Shown one piece after another: positions 36,209 to 45,149 of a DNA stretch of 64,000 nt. The position numbers were made by a program, and so were the translations under genes. The notes under the pieces are model-generated. The model was not told the DNA's origin. It did no database searches and was given only the letters and a program-made list of their open reading frames with translations. This DNA comes from Roseivivax sp. GX 12232 (GTDB taxonomy: Bacteria; Pseudomonadota; Alphaproteobacteria; Rhodobacterales; Rhodobacteraceae). The stretch covers positions 47,937 through 111,936 of the forward strand of contig NZ_JAJSEC010000011.1 in the NCBI RefSeq assembly GCF_021272185.1, given 5' to 3'. Every line of letters starts with the position of its first letter. The stretch's first letter is position 1.

Positions 36209-37537
36209 ATGACCCAGCCCAAGAAGCTCTTCGTCAAGACCTATGGCTGCCAGATGAACGTCTATGACAGCGAGCGCATGTCCGAGGCGCTGGCGGGCGA
36301 GGGCTACGTCGAGACCGACAGCCCCGACGACGCCGACATGATCCTGCTCAACACCTGCCACATCCGCGAGAAGGCGGCCGAGAAGGTCTATTCCGAACTG
36401 GGCCGCTACAAGGGGCTCAAGGCCGAGAAGCCGGACCTCAAGATCGGCGTGGCGGGCTGCGTCGCCCAGGCCGAGGGCGCCGAAATCATGCGCCGCCAGC
36501 CCATGGTCGACATGGTCGTGGGCCCGCAGAGCTATCACCGGCTGCCGGCCCTGCTGAAGCAGACCGGAGAGGGCGCCAAGGCGCTCGACACCGATTTCCC
36601 CGAGGAAGACAAGTTCGAGCACCTCAAGGCCCGCCCCAAGGCGCGCCGGGCGCCGGCGGCCTTCCTGACCGTGCAGGAGGGCTGCGACAAGTTTTGCGCC
36701 TTCTGCGTGGTGCCCTATACCCGCGGCGCCGAGGTCTCGCGCCCGGTCGAGCGCATCCTGCGGGAGGCCCGCGACCTGGTGGAGCGCGGCGTGCGCGAGA
36801 TCACCCTTCTGGGCCAGAACGTGAACGCTTACCACGGCGTCGGCCCCGATGGCGCCGACTGGTCGCTGGCGCGGCTGATCCGGGCGCTCGACGGGGTCGA
36901 CGGGCTGGAGCGGATCCGCTTCACCACCTCGCATCCCAACGACATGGACGACGACCTGATCGCCGCGCATGGCGAGGTCGCCAAGCTGATGCCCTATCTG
37001 CACCTGCCGGTGCAGGCAGGCTCGGACAAGATCCTGAAGCGGATGAACCGCCAGCACACCGCCGAGAGCTACCTCAAGGTGATCGAACGGCTGCGCGCGG
37101 CGAGGCCCGACCTGCACCTCTCGGGCGATTTCATCGTGGGTTTCCCCGAGGAGACCGAAGAGGACTTCCAGGCGACCATGGATCTGGTCCGCGCGGTGGA
37201 ATACGGCTCGGCCTTCTCCTTCAAGTATTCGCCGCGCCCCGGCACCCCGGCGGCAGAGCGCGCCCAGGTGCCCGAGGACGAAAAGACCGACCGGCTGCAG
37301 CGGCTGCAGGCGCTGCTGACCGAGCAGCAGCGCGCGCTTCAGGACGCCATGGTCGGCCGCGAGGTCGGTGTGCTGTTCGAGAAGGCGGGAAGGCTGCCGG
37401 GCCAGATGGTCGGCAAGTCGGAATACCTGCACGCGGTGCATGTGGCGGGCATCGAGGGCCAGGTGGTCCCGGGCGACCTGCGCCGGGTGCGGATCACCGA
37501 GAGCGGGCCGAACTCGCTGACCGGCGAGCTGGCCTGA
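36209..37537 (+). CDS. miaB: tRNA-2-methylthio-N6-dimethylallyladenosine synthase MiaB
   Basis: A 442-residue radical-SAM methylthiotransferase that modifies A37 of tRNAs. The N-terminal UPF0004 domain has Cys14, Cys50 and Cys84 ([25 protein letters not shown]) that bind one iron-sulfur cluster. The radical SAM motif is Cys159-x3-Cys163-x2-Cys166 (GCDKFCAFC). A C-terminal TRAM domain follows (about 375-440). Length and motif order are standard. The gene has AAGGAATG before the ATG. Confidence 0.97.
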   Translation: MTQPKKLFVKTYGCQMNVYDSERMSEALAGEGYVETDSPDDADMILLNTCHIREKAAEKVYSELGRYKGLKAEKPDLKIGVAGCVAQAEGAEIMRRQPMVDMVVGPQSYHRLPALLKQTGEGAKALDTDFPEEDKFEHLKARPKARRAPAAFLTVQEGCDKFCAFCVVPYTRGAEVSRPVERILREARDLVERGVREITLLGQNVNAYHGVGPDGADWSLARLIRALDGVDGLERIRFTTSHPNDMDDDLIAAHGEVAKLMPYLHLPVQAGSDKILKRMNRQHTAESYLKVIERLRAARPDLHLSGDFIVGFPEETEEDFQATMDLVRAVEYGSAFSFKYSPRPGTPAAERAQVPEDEKTDRLQRLQALLTEQQRALQDAMVGREVGVLFEKAGRLPGQMVGKSEYLHAVHVAGIEGQVVPGDLRRVRITESGPNSLTGELA

Positions 37538-37623
37538 GCCGCGCGCCGCGCGCAAAGGCGCCCGGCCGGGCAGAGGCCCGGGCCAGGGCGGCCCTTACGT
37601 TTCCCTTGGGCTGAGGCCCCCGC

Positions 37624-37968
37624 TCAATGCGGCAGGGGCTTCCGCGACCGGGCGTCGTAATAGATCCGCAGCATCTCGGACTTCAGCCCCTCGGGGTTGT
37701 TCACCAGCCGGTCGTCGCGGCAGATGCGCTCGGCGATGGCATGGGCGGTCGGGAAGTCGTAGCCGATGGCCACGAGGCTATCCACGAAGTTGGAATTCGG
37801 GCGGTCCCAGATGACCTCGTTCCAGGGGCCGCGGAAGCAGCTGACCACGATGGTCCCGCCCTTGAACCGCGGCAGGTCGTCCTTGTGATAGCCCGATTTA
37901 TGCCCCCCGGCGAAGGCCGGAAGCGCAAGCCCGGCCGCCAGGACCAGGGTAACAAGTGCCGTCTTCAT
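37624..37968 (-). CDS. Small secreted protein of unknown function
   Basis: A 114-residue protein with a signal peptide (1-20, ending AFA). The mature part includes GGTIVVSCFRGPWNEVIWDRPNSNF and two Cys (SCFRG and RICRD) that may form a disulfide. I do not recognise the family. It is convergent with miaB and divergent from the OmpA-like gene across 365 bases in which I see no other gene. A RBS-like GGGGG precedes the ATG. Confidence 0.7.
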   Translation of the reverse strand: MKTALVTLVLAAGLALPAFAGGHKSGYHKDDLPRFKGGTIVVSCFRGPWNEVIWDRPNSNFVDSLVAIGYDFPTAHAIAERICRDDRLVNNPEGLKSEMLRIYYDARSRKPLPH

Positions 37969-38333
37969 GTGATTTCCCCCTCACATCCGCGCGGTCGCAG
38001 GGCGACGCGAGGAGAGGGTAGCCAGAAAGCCCGCAAGCGCCCAATAAAAACCACGTTTCAACCGCATGAGCGCCGCTTTTCACGCCCGATTCCCGCATAG
38101 CGGGAATATTTGTCCGGCATTTGACGACAATTGCGACCTTTAATCACGATTGTTCCGCCGATGCGGGCCCGCCCATGCCGCCAGGCCACAGCCCGCGCGG
38201 CGAATCTAGTTTTTCCTTCCCAGCCGGGCTTTTGTCGGTAATGTGTTGATCACAGTGGCTAAAGGCCTCTCGTTGCCAAACCTGCGAGGCCGGGCCAAAG
38301 GGCATTGGGTTAACGGATAGGGGAACGAAGGCT

Positions 38334-38939
38334 GTGCCGCATTCCATTTACAATTGTGCCAGGGCCGCCCTGCTGAGCGTCGCGGTCGCCGCGACGGCCC
38401 TGCTGCCCGGCGTCACCCGGGCCGACACCGCCGAGGCGCGGGTGCCGGTGATCTCCTCGCAGAGCACCACCACGATCCGGGGCGAACGCTACATTCCCGG
38501 CATCTGGGTCGATCCCGACGGCTGCGAGCACTGGGTCATGGACGACGGCGTCGAGGGCTACATGAGCCCGCACGTCAACCGGAAGGGCATCCCGGTCTGC
38601 CGGCGCGGCAACCTCTGCGGGGTGATGAACACCGACCAGTTCTTCGCCACCGACAGCTACCGCATCAGCCCCGCGGGCCAGGCCCGGCTGGCGGAATTCT
38701 TCCGCTCGGCCAGCGCCACCGCCTATGTGATCGTCGGCCATACCGACAGCCGGGCCAGCGATGCCTACAACATGAAGCTCAGCTACAACCGCGCCAATTC
38801 GGTCGCGGCGGTGGCCTCTTCGGTCGGGGCGCGGATCTCCGATGTGCGCGGCTACGGCGAACGGATGCCGGCCGCCTCCAATGCCACGGCGGAGGGCATG
38901 GCCAAGAACCGCCGGGTCGAAGTGATCTGCATCCGCTGA
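38334..38939 (+). CDS. OmpA-family peptidoglycan-binding outer-membrane protein with a WVDPxGC domain
   Basis: A 201-residue secreted protein that starts at GTG 38334 (GGGGAACGAAGG upstream). After the signal peptide (about 1-30) comes a Cys-containing domain with GIWVDPDGCEHW...DDGVEGY and PVC (residues about 56-90), and then an OmpA-like domain (about 95-201) with YVIVGHTDSRASDAYNMKLSYNRANSV and RVEVICIR at the end. OmpA domains bind peptidoglycan. Eight bases after its stop, GGGGAACGAGGGAC leads to a lipoprotein with the same WVDPxGC domain. Confidence 0.85.
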   Translation: MPHSIYNCARAALLSVAVAATALLPGVTRADTAEARVPVISSQSTTTIRGERYIPGIWVDPDGCEHWVMDDGVEGYMSPHVNRKGIPVCRRGNLCGVMNTDQFFATDSYRISPAGQARLAEFFRSASATAYVIVGHTDSRASDAYNMKLSYNRANSVAAVASSVGARISDVRGYGERMPAASNATAEGMAKNRRVEVICIR

Positions 38940-38953
38940 GGGGAACGAGGGAC

Positions 38954-39277
38954 ATGGATATCAAGAAATTCGCTCTGCTGAGCCTCGGTGCGCTGGCGCT
39001 CGCGGGCTGCGAGGTGGTCGACGGCTTCGGCGCCTACGGGCCGGACAAATCGGTCGATCGCGGCATCGATTCCGACGACCTGTCGACCATGCGCGCGGGC
39101 ATCTGGGTCGATCCCAACGGCTGCGACCACTGGATCATCGACGACGGCGTGGAGGGCTACCTCTCGGCGCGGCTCGACAAATACGGCCGCCCGGTCTGCT
39201 CGGGCTCGGCGCCGCCGACCGTGGCCACGGGCGACTTCAAGCAGGGCTCGACCTCGATCATCGGCGACCCGCTCTGA
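38954..39277 (+). CDS. Lipoprotein with the same WVDPxGC domain as the upstream OmpA-like protein
   Basis: A 107-residue protein with a lipoprotein signal peptide; the lipobox is LALAGC (Cys19). The mature part repeats the domain of the preceding gene: GIWVDPNGCDHW then DDGVEGYLSARLD and PVC, at about residues 48-82. So the pair probably arose by duplication, one copy linked to an OmpA domain and one to a lipid anchor. Both carry two Cys that could pair. The function is unknown. A strong terminator follows. Confidence 0.82.
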   Translation: MDIKKFALLSLGALALAGCEVVDGFGAYGPDKSVDRGIDSDDLSTMRAGIWVDPNGCDHWIIDDGVEGYLSARLDKYGRPVCSGSAPPTVATGDFKQGSTSIIGDPL

Positions 39278-39301
39278 GCGCTCGCCTCATCCCGGCTGAC
39301 G

Positions 39302-39335
39302 CGCCGCGCGGAGTGTTGCTTCGCGCGGCGTTTTT
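39302..39335 (+). terminator. Intrinsic terminator of the OmpA-like/lipoprotein operon
   Basis: CGCCGCGCG and CGCGCGGCG form a perfect 9-bp stem with an 11-base loop, followed by TTTTT. It starts 24 bases after the stop. Confidence 0.92.
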
Positions 39336-39428
39336 ACCTGCGAAGCGCCGCTCCGCAGCGTCAAGAGGCTTGCCCTTTCCGGGCCCGCTTGGGACACTGA
39401 ACCCAGACTCGCGACAACGGAGCATTGC

Positions 39429-40406
39429 GTGACGACAGGCACCCTGACCGACGCCTCAATCGAATTTCCCGACAACCGCTTGCTGATCGAGCTCTGTGGC
39501 GAGTTCGACCGCAATCTCACCGACATAGAGGGCCGCCTGGGCGTGCAGATCCTGCGCCGCGGCAACCAGCTTGCGATCCACGGCGAAGCGGAGGCGCAGA
39601 AAGAGGCCGTGGAGGTGCTGACCAGCCTCTACAACCGCCTCGAACAGGGCAAGGAGGTGGGCCGCGGCGACATCGACCGCGAGTTCCGCACCAGCAGCCC
39701 CGAAGAGCCGGGCGAGGACCAGCTCGAGATGTTCGGCGGCGGCACCATCGAGATCAAGACGCGCAAGAAGCTGGTCGAACCCCGGACCGAGGCGCAGAAG
39801 GCCTATGTCCGCAGTCTCTACGAGCACGAGCTGGCCTTCGGCATCGGGCCCGCGGGCACCGGTAAGACCTATCTCGCCGTCGCGGTGGGCGTGAACATGT
39901 TCATCAACGGGCTGGTGGACAAGATCATCCTCTCGCGTCCCGCCGTCGAGGCGGGCGAGCGTCTGGGCTTCCTGCCCGGCGACATGAAGGAGAAGGTCGA
40001 TCCCTACATGCAGCCGCTCTACGACGCGCTGAACGACTTCCTGCCCGGCAAGATGCTGGCGCGCATGATGGAGGAAAAGACCGTCGAGATCGCGCCCCTG
40101 GCCTTCATGCGCGGGCGCACGCTCTCCAATGCCTTCGTGGTGCTCGACGAGGCGCAGAACGCCACCTCGATGCAGATGAAGATGTTCCTCACCCGCCTGG
40201 GCGAGGGCTCGCGCATGGTGATCACCGGCGACCGCAGCCAGGTCGACCTGCCGCGCGGGGTGCAATCGGGCCTGAAGGACGCCGAGCGGCTGCTGACCGG
40301 CATCCCGAACATCTCGTTCAACTATTTCACCGGCAAGGACGTGGTGCGCCATCCGCTGGTCGCCGCGATCATCGACGCCTACGACAAGGACGCCGAGGCC
40401 GGGTGA
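39429..40406 (+). CDS. PhoH-like ATPase
   Basis: A 325-residue cytoplasmic protein with an N-terminal KH-like region (about 15-75) and a PhoH P-loop domain. Walker A is GPAGTGKTYL (140-149) and Walker B is FVVLDEAQN. PhoH-like proteins of this kind (YbeZ) are ATPases linked to RNA and ribosome metabolism and are encoded next to YbeY. It starts at GTG 39429 (GGAGCATTGC upstream). Order phoH-ybeY-corC-lnt-metK is conserved in alphaproteobacteria; the gap to ybeY is 7 bases. Confidence 0.95.
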   Translation: MTTGTLTDASIEFPDNRLLIELCGEFDRNLTDIEGRLGVQILRRGNQLAIHGEAEAQKEAVEVLTSLYNRLEQGKEVGRGDIDREFRTSSPEEPGEDQLEMFGGGTIEIKTRKKLVEPRTEAQKAYVRSLYEHELAFGIGPAGTGKTYLAVAVGVNMFINGLVDKIILSRPAVEAGERLGFLPGDMKEKVDPYMQPLYDALNDFLPGKMLARMMEEKTVEIAPLAFMRGRTLSNAFVVLDEAQNATSMQMKMFLTRLGEGSRMVITGDRSQVDLPRGVQSGLKDAERLLTGIPNISFNYFTGKDVVRHPLVAAIIDAYDKDAEAG

Positions 40407-40413
40407 GAGATCC

Positions 40414-40929
40414 GTGCTGACCGAGACCATCCTCGAAGACGAGAAATGGCTGGCGCTGGACCTTCCGGCGCTGGCCGAACGCGGAGCCGAGGCGGCGCTG
40501 CGGCACCTGGGGCTGGACCCGGAGCTCTTCGAGATCGCGGTCCTGGGCTGCACCGACGGGCGGATCGCCGCGCTGAACGCCGATTTCCGCGGCAAGGCGG
40601 CGCCGACCAACGTGCTCTCCTGGCCCGAGGAGGACCTCGCCCCCGAGGCTCCGGGCGCCGAGCCGCATCTGCCGCTGCCGGGCACCGCCGAGGAGCCCTG
40701 GTTTCTCGGCGACATCGCCATCGCGCGCGAAACCTGCCTGCGCGAGGCCGCCGAGGAGCGGCTTCCCGCCGAGGATCACGTCCTTCATCTCATCGTGCAT
40801 GGCGTGCTGCATCTTCTGGGCCACGATCACATCCGTGACGAGGACGCCACATTGATGGAACGGCGCGAGGCACAAATACTTGGCACATTGGGGGTCCCGG
40901 ACCCATATCCTCGGGACGGGGCCCCATGA
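40414..40929 (+). CDS. ybeY: Endoribonuclease YbeY
   Basis: A 171-residue metalloenzyme for 16S rRNA maturation and ribosome quality control. The zinc motif HGVLHLLGHDH has His129, His133 and His139. It starts at GTG 40414, seven bases after the phoH-like gene. The mid part (PTNVLSWPEEDL) is typical of the family. It is followed after 24 bases by the CorC-like gene. Confidence 0.96.
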   Translation: MLTETILEDEKWLALDLPALAERGAEAALRHLGLDPELFEIAVLGCTDGRIAALNADFRGKAAPTNVLSWPEEDLAPEAPGAEPHLPLPGTAEEPWFLGDIAIARETCLREAAEERLPAEDHVLHLIVHGVLHLLGHDHIRDEDATLMERREAQILGTLGVPDPYPRDGAP

Positions 40930-40953
40930 GGTCCGATCAGAACAGGAACAGGA

Positions 40954-41880
40954 ATGGGCGACAGCGACGCATCGTCTAGCGCGGCGCCGGGCGCGCACGA
41001 AGACAACGACACCGACAGGCCGGGGTTCTTCCGCCGGCTCTTCGACGGCTTCGGCGGCAGCGCCGAGCCGCAGGAGGACGCACCCCCGGGCACGGGCGAG
41101 GTGCGCCACCGCAGGCATGGGCTGGCGAACCTGCGCCGGATGCGGGTCGACGACGTGTCGATCCCCAAGGCCGACATCGTCGCCGTGCCGGACACGATCA
41201 CCAAGGACGACCTGGTCAAGGTCTTCCGCGAAAGCGGGCTGACCCGGCTGCCGGTCTATTCGGGCACGCTCGACACGCCGGTGGGCATGGCGCACCTGAA
41301 GGATTTCGCGCTGATGCACGGGTTCAACGGCGCGGGCGCGCGGTTCAATCTCAAGAAGATCCTGCATCCGCTTCTCTTCGTGCCGCCCTCCATGCCGATC
41401 GGGGTCCTGCTGACCAAGATGCAGACCGAGCGGCGCCACATGGCGCTGGTGATCGACGAATACGGCGGGGTCGACGGGCTGGTGACCATCGAGGACCTGA
41501 TCGAACAGGTCATCGGCGAGATCGAGGACGAACACGACACCGAAGAGGGCAAGAACTGGCGGCTGGAAAAGACCGGCTGCTATCTCGCGCTCGCGAAGAC
41601 CAACCTCGAGGAGTTCGAGCAGGAGATTGGCATCGGCCTGACCGAAGAGGAAGAGATCGACGGCGAGGAGATCGAGACCCTGGGCGGGCTGGTCTTCGTG
41701 CTGGCCGGCCATGTGCCCGCGCGCGGCGAAGTGGTGCCGCATCCCGCCGGCCTCGAGTTCGAGGTGGTCGATGCCGACCCGCGCCGGATCAAGCGGCTGC
41801 GCGTGCGCCTGCCGGGCGCGCTGGGCGCGGCCACGGCCGGCGCCCGCGTGGTGGAGGCCCAGGCGCGCCAGGATGGCTGA
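40954..41880 (+). CDS. CorC/TlyC-type CBS-domain protein (hemolysin-like transporter-associated protein)
   Basis: A 308-residue cytoplasmic protein without transmembrane segments. It has an acidic N-terminus, two CBS domains (about 65-185; VDDVSIPKADIVAVP and ESGLTRLPVYSGTLD, VIDEYGGVDGLVTIEDLIEQVIGEIEDEHD) and a C-terminal CorC_HlyC domain (about 205-290, beginning near GCYLALAKTNLEEFEQ). Such proteins are linked to Mg/Co efflux. It overlaps lnt by 8 bases, in the conserved order ybeY-corC-lnt. Confidence 0.92.
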   Translation: MGDSDASSSAAPGAHEDNDTDRPGFFRRLFDGFGGSAEPQEDAPPGTGEVRHRRHGLANLRRMRVDDVSIPKADIVAVPDTITKDDLVKVFRESGLTRLPVYSGTLDTPVGMAHLKDFALMHGFNGAGARFNLKKILHPLLFVPPSMPIGVLLTKMQTERRHMALVIDEYGGVDGLVTIEDLIEQVIGEIEDEHDTEEGKNWRLEKTGCYLALAKTNLEEFEQEIGIGLTEEEEIDGEEIETLGGLVFVLAGHVPARGEVVPHPAGLEFEVVDADPRRIKRLRVRLPGALGAATAGARVVEAQARQDG

Positions 41881-43393
41881 GACCGGCCTGGCGGCGCTGA
41901 CCCGTCTCGGCCGGGACCGCCCGGCGCTTTGGGGCCTGGGCTTCGGCCTGGTCTTCGCCGCGGGGCAGGCGCCCCTGAACCTCTGGTATCTCGCGCTTCC
42001 GGCCCTGGTGGGGCTGCTGGTCGTCTTCCGGCGGCAAAGCGCCCCGCGGGCCGCCGGCTGGACCGCCTGGGCCTTCGGGGTCGGCTATTTCGGCCTCTCG
42101 ATGTCCTGGCTGGTCGAGCCTTTCCTGATCGAGGCGGCGGTGACCGGCTGGATGGCGCCCTTCGCGCTGGTGCTGGCGGCGGCGGGGCTGGCGCTTTTCT
42201 GGGCCTGGCCCGCCTGGGCCGCGGCGCGGCTCGGGGCGCCCTGGCTCATCGTGCCGCTCTGGGCGCTGTCGGAGCTGGCGCGAGCCTATGTGCTGACCGG
42301 CTTTCCCTGGGGGCTCCTGGCCTATCTCTGGGCGCCGACGCCCGCCGCGCAATGGCTGGCCTTCATCGGTCCGCACGGGCTGACGCTGGCGACCCTGGCC
42401 CTGGCCGCGCTGGCGGCCGCGGGCCTCGCCACCCGCCGGGCGGCGCCGCTTTTGGGCGCGCTGGCGCTGGGTGCGCTGCTCTTGGGCGGCGGGGCGCTGC
42501 GGCTGCCCGCGCCTGCGCAAGACGAAGGCCGCCCCGTGGTCCGCATCGTCCAGCCCAACGCCCCCCAGGACGAGAAATGGCAGCGCGAGAACGCCCGGCG
42601 TTTCTTCGCCCGGCTGATCGAGGCCAGCGCCGCGGGGCCGCGCCCCGAGTTGATCCTCTGGCCTGAGACCGCGCTGCCCATGCTGCTCAACCACGCGGGC
42701 GAGGCGCTCTCCGTGGCCTCCGAGGCGGCGGGCCCGGTGCCCTTGGTCTTCGGCATCCAGCGCGAGGAGGGCGGGCGCTACTACAATTCCGCCGCGCTGA
42801 TGACCGCCGAGGGCGAGATCGCCCAGACCTACGACAAGCATCACCTGGTGCCCTTCGGGGAATACATGCCCGCCGCCTGGTTCTTCCGGCACATCAATGT
42901 CTCGGGCCTCGCCCAGCGGGCGGAATACGGCTATTCCGCCGGGCCCGGTCCGGCGCTTCTGGACCTTGGAGACCTGGGCCGGGCGCTGCCGCTCATCTGC
43001 TACGAGGCGGTCTTTCCCCAGGACGTGGGCGGCGCGCCGGGGCGGGCCGCGATGATCCTGCAGCTGACCAATGACGCCTGGTTCGGCACCTGGTCGGGGC
43101 CCTACCAGCACCTCATGCAGGCGCGGATGCGGGCCATCGAACAGGGGCTGCCGGTCCTGCGCGCGGCCAACACCGGGGTCTCGGCGGTGATCGACGCCCA
43201 CGGCCGGACCACCGCCGCGCTGGGCCTCGGCGAGACCGGATACATCGACGCGGCGATCCCCGCGCCGCTGCCGCCGACGCCCTATGCGCGCACGGGCGAC
43301 CTGCCGGCGCTGCTGTTGCTTCTGGGTGTCGCGGGGCTCGGCCTCCTTCTGGCCCGGCGCAATCGCATTGACCCCGGCGCGGCGGGGCTCTAG
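41873..43393 (+). CDS. lnt: Apolipoprotein N-acyltransferase Lnt
   Basis: A 506-residue inner-membrane enzyme that adds the third acyl chain to lipoproteins. About six N-terminal transmembrane helices (1-210) are followed by a periplasmic nitrilase domain (about 220-470) with the triad Glu265 (ILWPETALP), Lys322 (TYDKHHLVPFGE) and Cys376 (PLICYEAVFP), and a C-terminal membrane helix. ATG at 41873 was chosen: it overlaps the corC-like stop and starts MAETGLAAL. The longer frame upstream is a shadow of the preceding gene. Confidence 0.95.
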   Translation: MAETGLAALTRLGRDRPALWGLGFGLVFAAGQAPLNLWYLALPALVGLLVVFRRQSAPRAAGWTAWAFGVGYFGLSMSWLVEPFLIEAAVTGWMAPFALVLAAAGLALFWAWPAWAAARLGAPWLIVPLWALSELARAYVLTGFPWGLLAYLWAPTPAAQWLAFIGPHGLTLATLALAALAAAGLATRRAAPLLGALALGALLLGGGALRLPAPAQDEGRPVVRIVQPNAPQDEKWQRENARRFFARLIEASAAGPRPELILWPETALPMLLNHAGEALSVASEAAGPVPLVFGIQREEGGRYYNSAALMTAEGEIAQTYDKHHLVPFGEYMPAAWFFRHINVSGLAQRAEYGYSAGPGPALLDLGDLGRALPLICYEAVFPQDVGGAPGRAAMILQLTNDAWFGTWSGPYQHLMQARMRAIEQGLPVLRAANTGVSAVIDAHGRTTAALGLGETGYIDAAIPAPLPPTPYARTGDLPALLLLLGVAGLGLLLARRNRIDPGAAGL

Positions 43394-43396
43394 CAG
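43368..43396 (+). promoter_or_regulatory. Possible promoter of metK
   Basis: TTGACC and TAGCAG are 17 bases apart, straddling the lnt stop. The -35 is close to consensus, the -10 weak. A start near 43404 would give a transcript beginning just before the riboswitch. Confidence 0.35.
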
Positions 43397-43411
43397 TTCA
43401 GGTCATAGATC

Positions 43412-43458
43412 CTGTCACAACGGCTTCCTGGCGTGGCAGCAGACCCTAATGGAGCACT
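43412..43458 (+). ncRNA. SAM/SAH-type riboswitch upstream of metK
   Basis: The sequence GTCACAACGGCTTCCTGGCG (43414-43433), then TGGCAG, then TGGAGCA (43450-43456) matches the small SAM/SAH riboswitch class known from Rhodobacterales metK leaders. In that class a short stem (GTCAC with GTGGC) and a pseudoknot between the GGCTTCC segment and GGAGC enclose SAM. The GGAG is also the metK ribosome-binding site, so ligand binding would block translation. Distance to the ATG at 43463 (about 8 bases from GGAG) fits. The recognition is from memory of the class; no covariance model was run. Confidence 0.88.
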
Positions 43459-43462
43459 TCTC

Positions 43463-44641
43463 ATGTCCCGGAACGACTATATCTTCACCTCCGAATCGGT
43501 TTCGGAGGGGCACCCCGACAAGGTGTGCGACCGCATTTCCGACGCGGTGCTCGACGCGCTACTGGCCGAGGACAGCCTCGCGCGTGTCGCCTGCGAAACC
43601 TTCGCCACCACCGACCGCGTGGTGATCGGCGGCGAGATCGGCCTGACCGATCAGGCCAAGCTTGCGGAATACATGGAGCGCATCCCCGAGATCGCGCGCG
43701 CCTGCATCAAGGACATCGGCTACGAGCAGGACAAGTTCCACCACGCCACCTGCGAGATCACCAACCTCTTGCACGAGCAGTCGGCGCATATCGCCCAGGG
43801 CGTGACCGGCCAGCGCGGCGACGAGGGCGCGGGCGACCAGGGCATCATGTTCGGCTATGCCACGAACGAGACCGACGCGCTCATGCCCGCGCCGATCCAG
43901 TTCGCCCATGACATCCTGCGCACCCTGGCCGAGGCGCGGAAATCCGGGCGCGAGCCCTTGCTGCGCCCCGACGCCAAGTCGCAGCTCTCGGTGCGCTACC
44001 GCGACGGCAAGCCGGTGGGCGTGGAGCAGATCGTGCTTTCCACCCAGCACGCTGACGAAAGCCAGACCTCCGAGGACATCCGCGCCATCGTGGAGCCCTA
44101 CATCCGCGAGGTCCTGCCCGAGGGCTGGATCACCCCCGAGACCGAATGGTGGGTGAACCCCACCGGCACCTTCGTGATCGGCGGGCCGGACGGGGATGCG
44201 GGCCTGACGGGCCGGAAGATCATCGTCGACACCTATGGCGGCGCGGCGCCCCATGGCGGCGGGGCGTTTTCGGGCAAGGACCCGACCAAGGTCGACCGCT
44301 CGGCGGCCTATGCCGCGCGTTACCTGGCGAAGAACGTGGTGGCCGCGGGGCTGGCCGAGCGCTGCACGATCCAGCTCTCCTATGCGATCGGGGTGGCCAA
44401 GCCCCTGTCGATCTACTGCGACACCTTCGGCACCGGCGCGGTCGACCCCGCCGCGATCGAACGCGCGATCCCCAAGGTCATGGACCTGACCCCGCGCGGG
44501 ATCCGCACGCATCTCGACCTCAACAAGCCGATCTACCAGCGGACGGCGGCCTACGGGCACTTCGGGCGCACGCCTGATGCGGATGGCGGCTTCTCCTGGG
44601 AGCGCACCGATCTGGCCGAGGCGCTCAAGAAAGAGGTCTGA
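43463..44641 (+). CDS. metK: S-adenosylmethionine synthetase MetK
   Basis: A 392-residue cytoplasmic enzyme that makes SAM from methionine and ATP. The N-terminus has [20 protein letters not shown] (His17 and Asp19 in GHPDK), the loop [14 protein letters not shown] is present, and [19 protein letters not shown] is the family's phosphate motif. ATG at 43463 is set by the riboswitch ribosome-binding site GGAG and by the family start [13 protein letters not shown]. Feedback through the SAM/SAH riboswitch is likely. A strong terminator ends the gene. Confidence 0.97.
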   Translation: MSRNDYIFTSESVSEGHPDKVCDRISDAVLDALLAEDSLARVACETFATTDRVVIGGEIGLTDQAKLAEYMERIPEIARACIKDIGYEQDKFHHATCEITNLLHEQSAHIAQGVTGQRGDEGAGDQGIMFGYATNETDALMPAPIQFAHDILRTLAEARKSGREPLLRPDAKSQLSVRYRDGKPVGVEQIVLSTQHADESQTSEDIRAIVEPYIREVLPEGWITPETEWWVNPTGTFVIGGPDGDAGLTGRKIIVDTYGGAAPHGGGAFSGKDPTKVDRSAAYAARYLAKNVVAAGLAERCTIQLSYAIGVAKPLSIYCDTFGTGAVDPAAIERAIPKVMDLTPRGIRTHLDLNKPIYQRTAAYGHFGRTPDADGGFSWERTDLAEALKKEV

Positions 44642-44705
44642 TCCGGGCCCCGGTTTGCCGGGGACTGGGACAGGACGTGGTGGCCGGGGGAGATCCGGCC
44701 CTTGG

Positions 44706-44735
44706 GGCCCGGCGCCAGCGCCGGGCCTTTTCTTT
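44706..44735 (+). terminator. Intrinsic terminator of metK
   Basis: GGCCCGGCGC and GCGCCGGGCC form a perfect 10-bp stem with a two-base loop sequence, followed by TTTTCTTT. Confidence 0.92.
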
Positions 44736-44887
44736 GGGCTGTGGGGCGGGGCGCAGTTTCTTGGAGAAGCTGCTGCGCGTCTGTTCCTTGCTGATTGGCA
44801 CCGGAGGCTCGCGCTGCCACTCGCACCCCGACTCGCACCCACCCCGCAAAAGCCCGCGCCCGCGGATTTCACGAACTGCCATCTCCA

Positions 44888-45053
44888 AAAGCGGGCCGAA
44901 CAGCACCGCAGGTGCCGGCCCGCGCGCCGGACCGGCCCGACCGGTCTGGCGCTCCTGCGCCGTCAGGCGCAGCTCGGGCGATACGGCGGAGCTGATGGAT
45001 AAAGCGCGCCACGCAACCCGTGCAGCGCCAGCCCGCCGGTCCGCCGCGCGGGC
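44888..45053 (-). repeat. Dispersed inverted-arm repeat, copy D (degenerate)
   Basis: In the same orientation as copy A. Shared blocks are CAGCACCGCAGGTGCCGG, GCGCGCCGGACCGG, GATAAAGCGC and the closing GCCGGTCCG-type arm. More diverged than the other copies. After it a direct repeat GGCCTYGGGTGAGAC occurs at about 45051 and 45127. Together with the metK terminator this fills the 508-base gap; no gene is seen. Confidence 0.6.
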
Positions 45054-45149
45054 CTCGGGTGAGACGGTGCGCCCTCAGGCCTCCGGGCGAGCGTCCCTCA
45101 TGCTCGCAGCGCCGGTCCGGCGCGTGGGCCTTGGGTGAGACAGAGCCCC

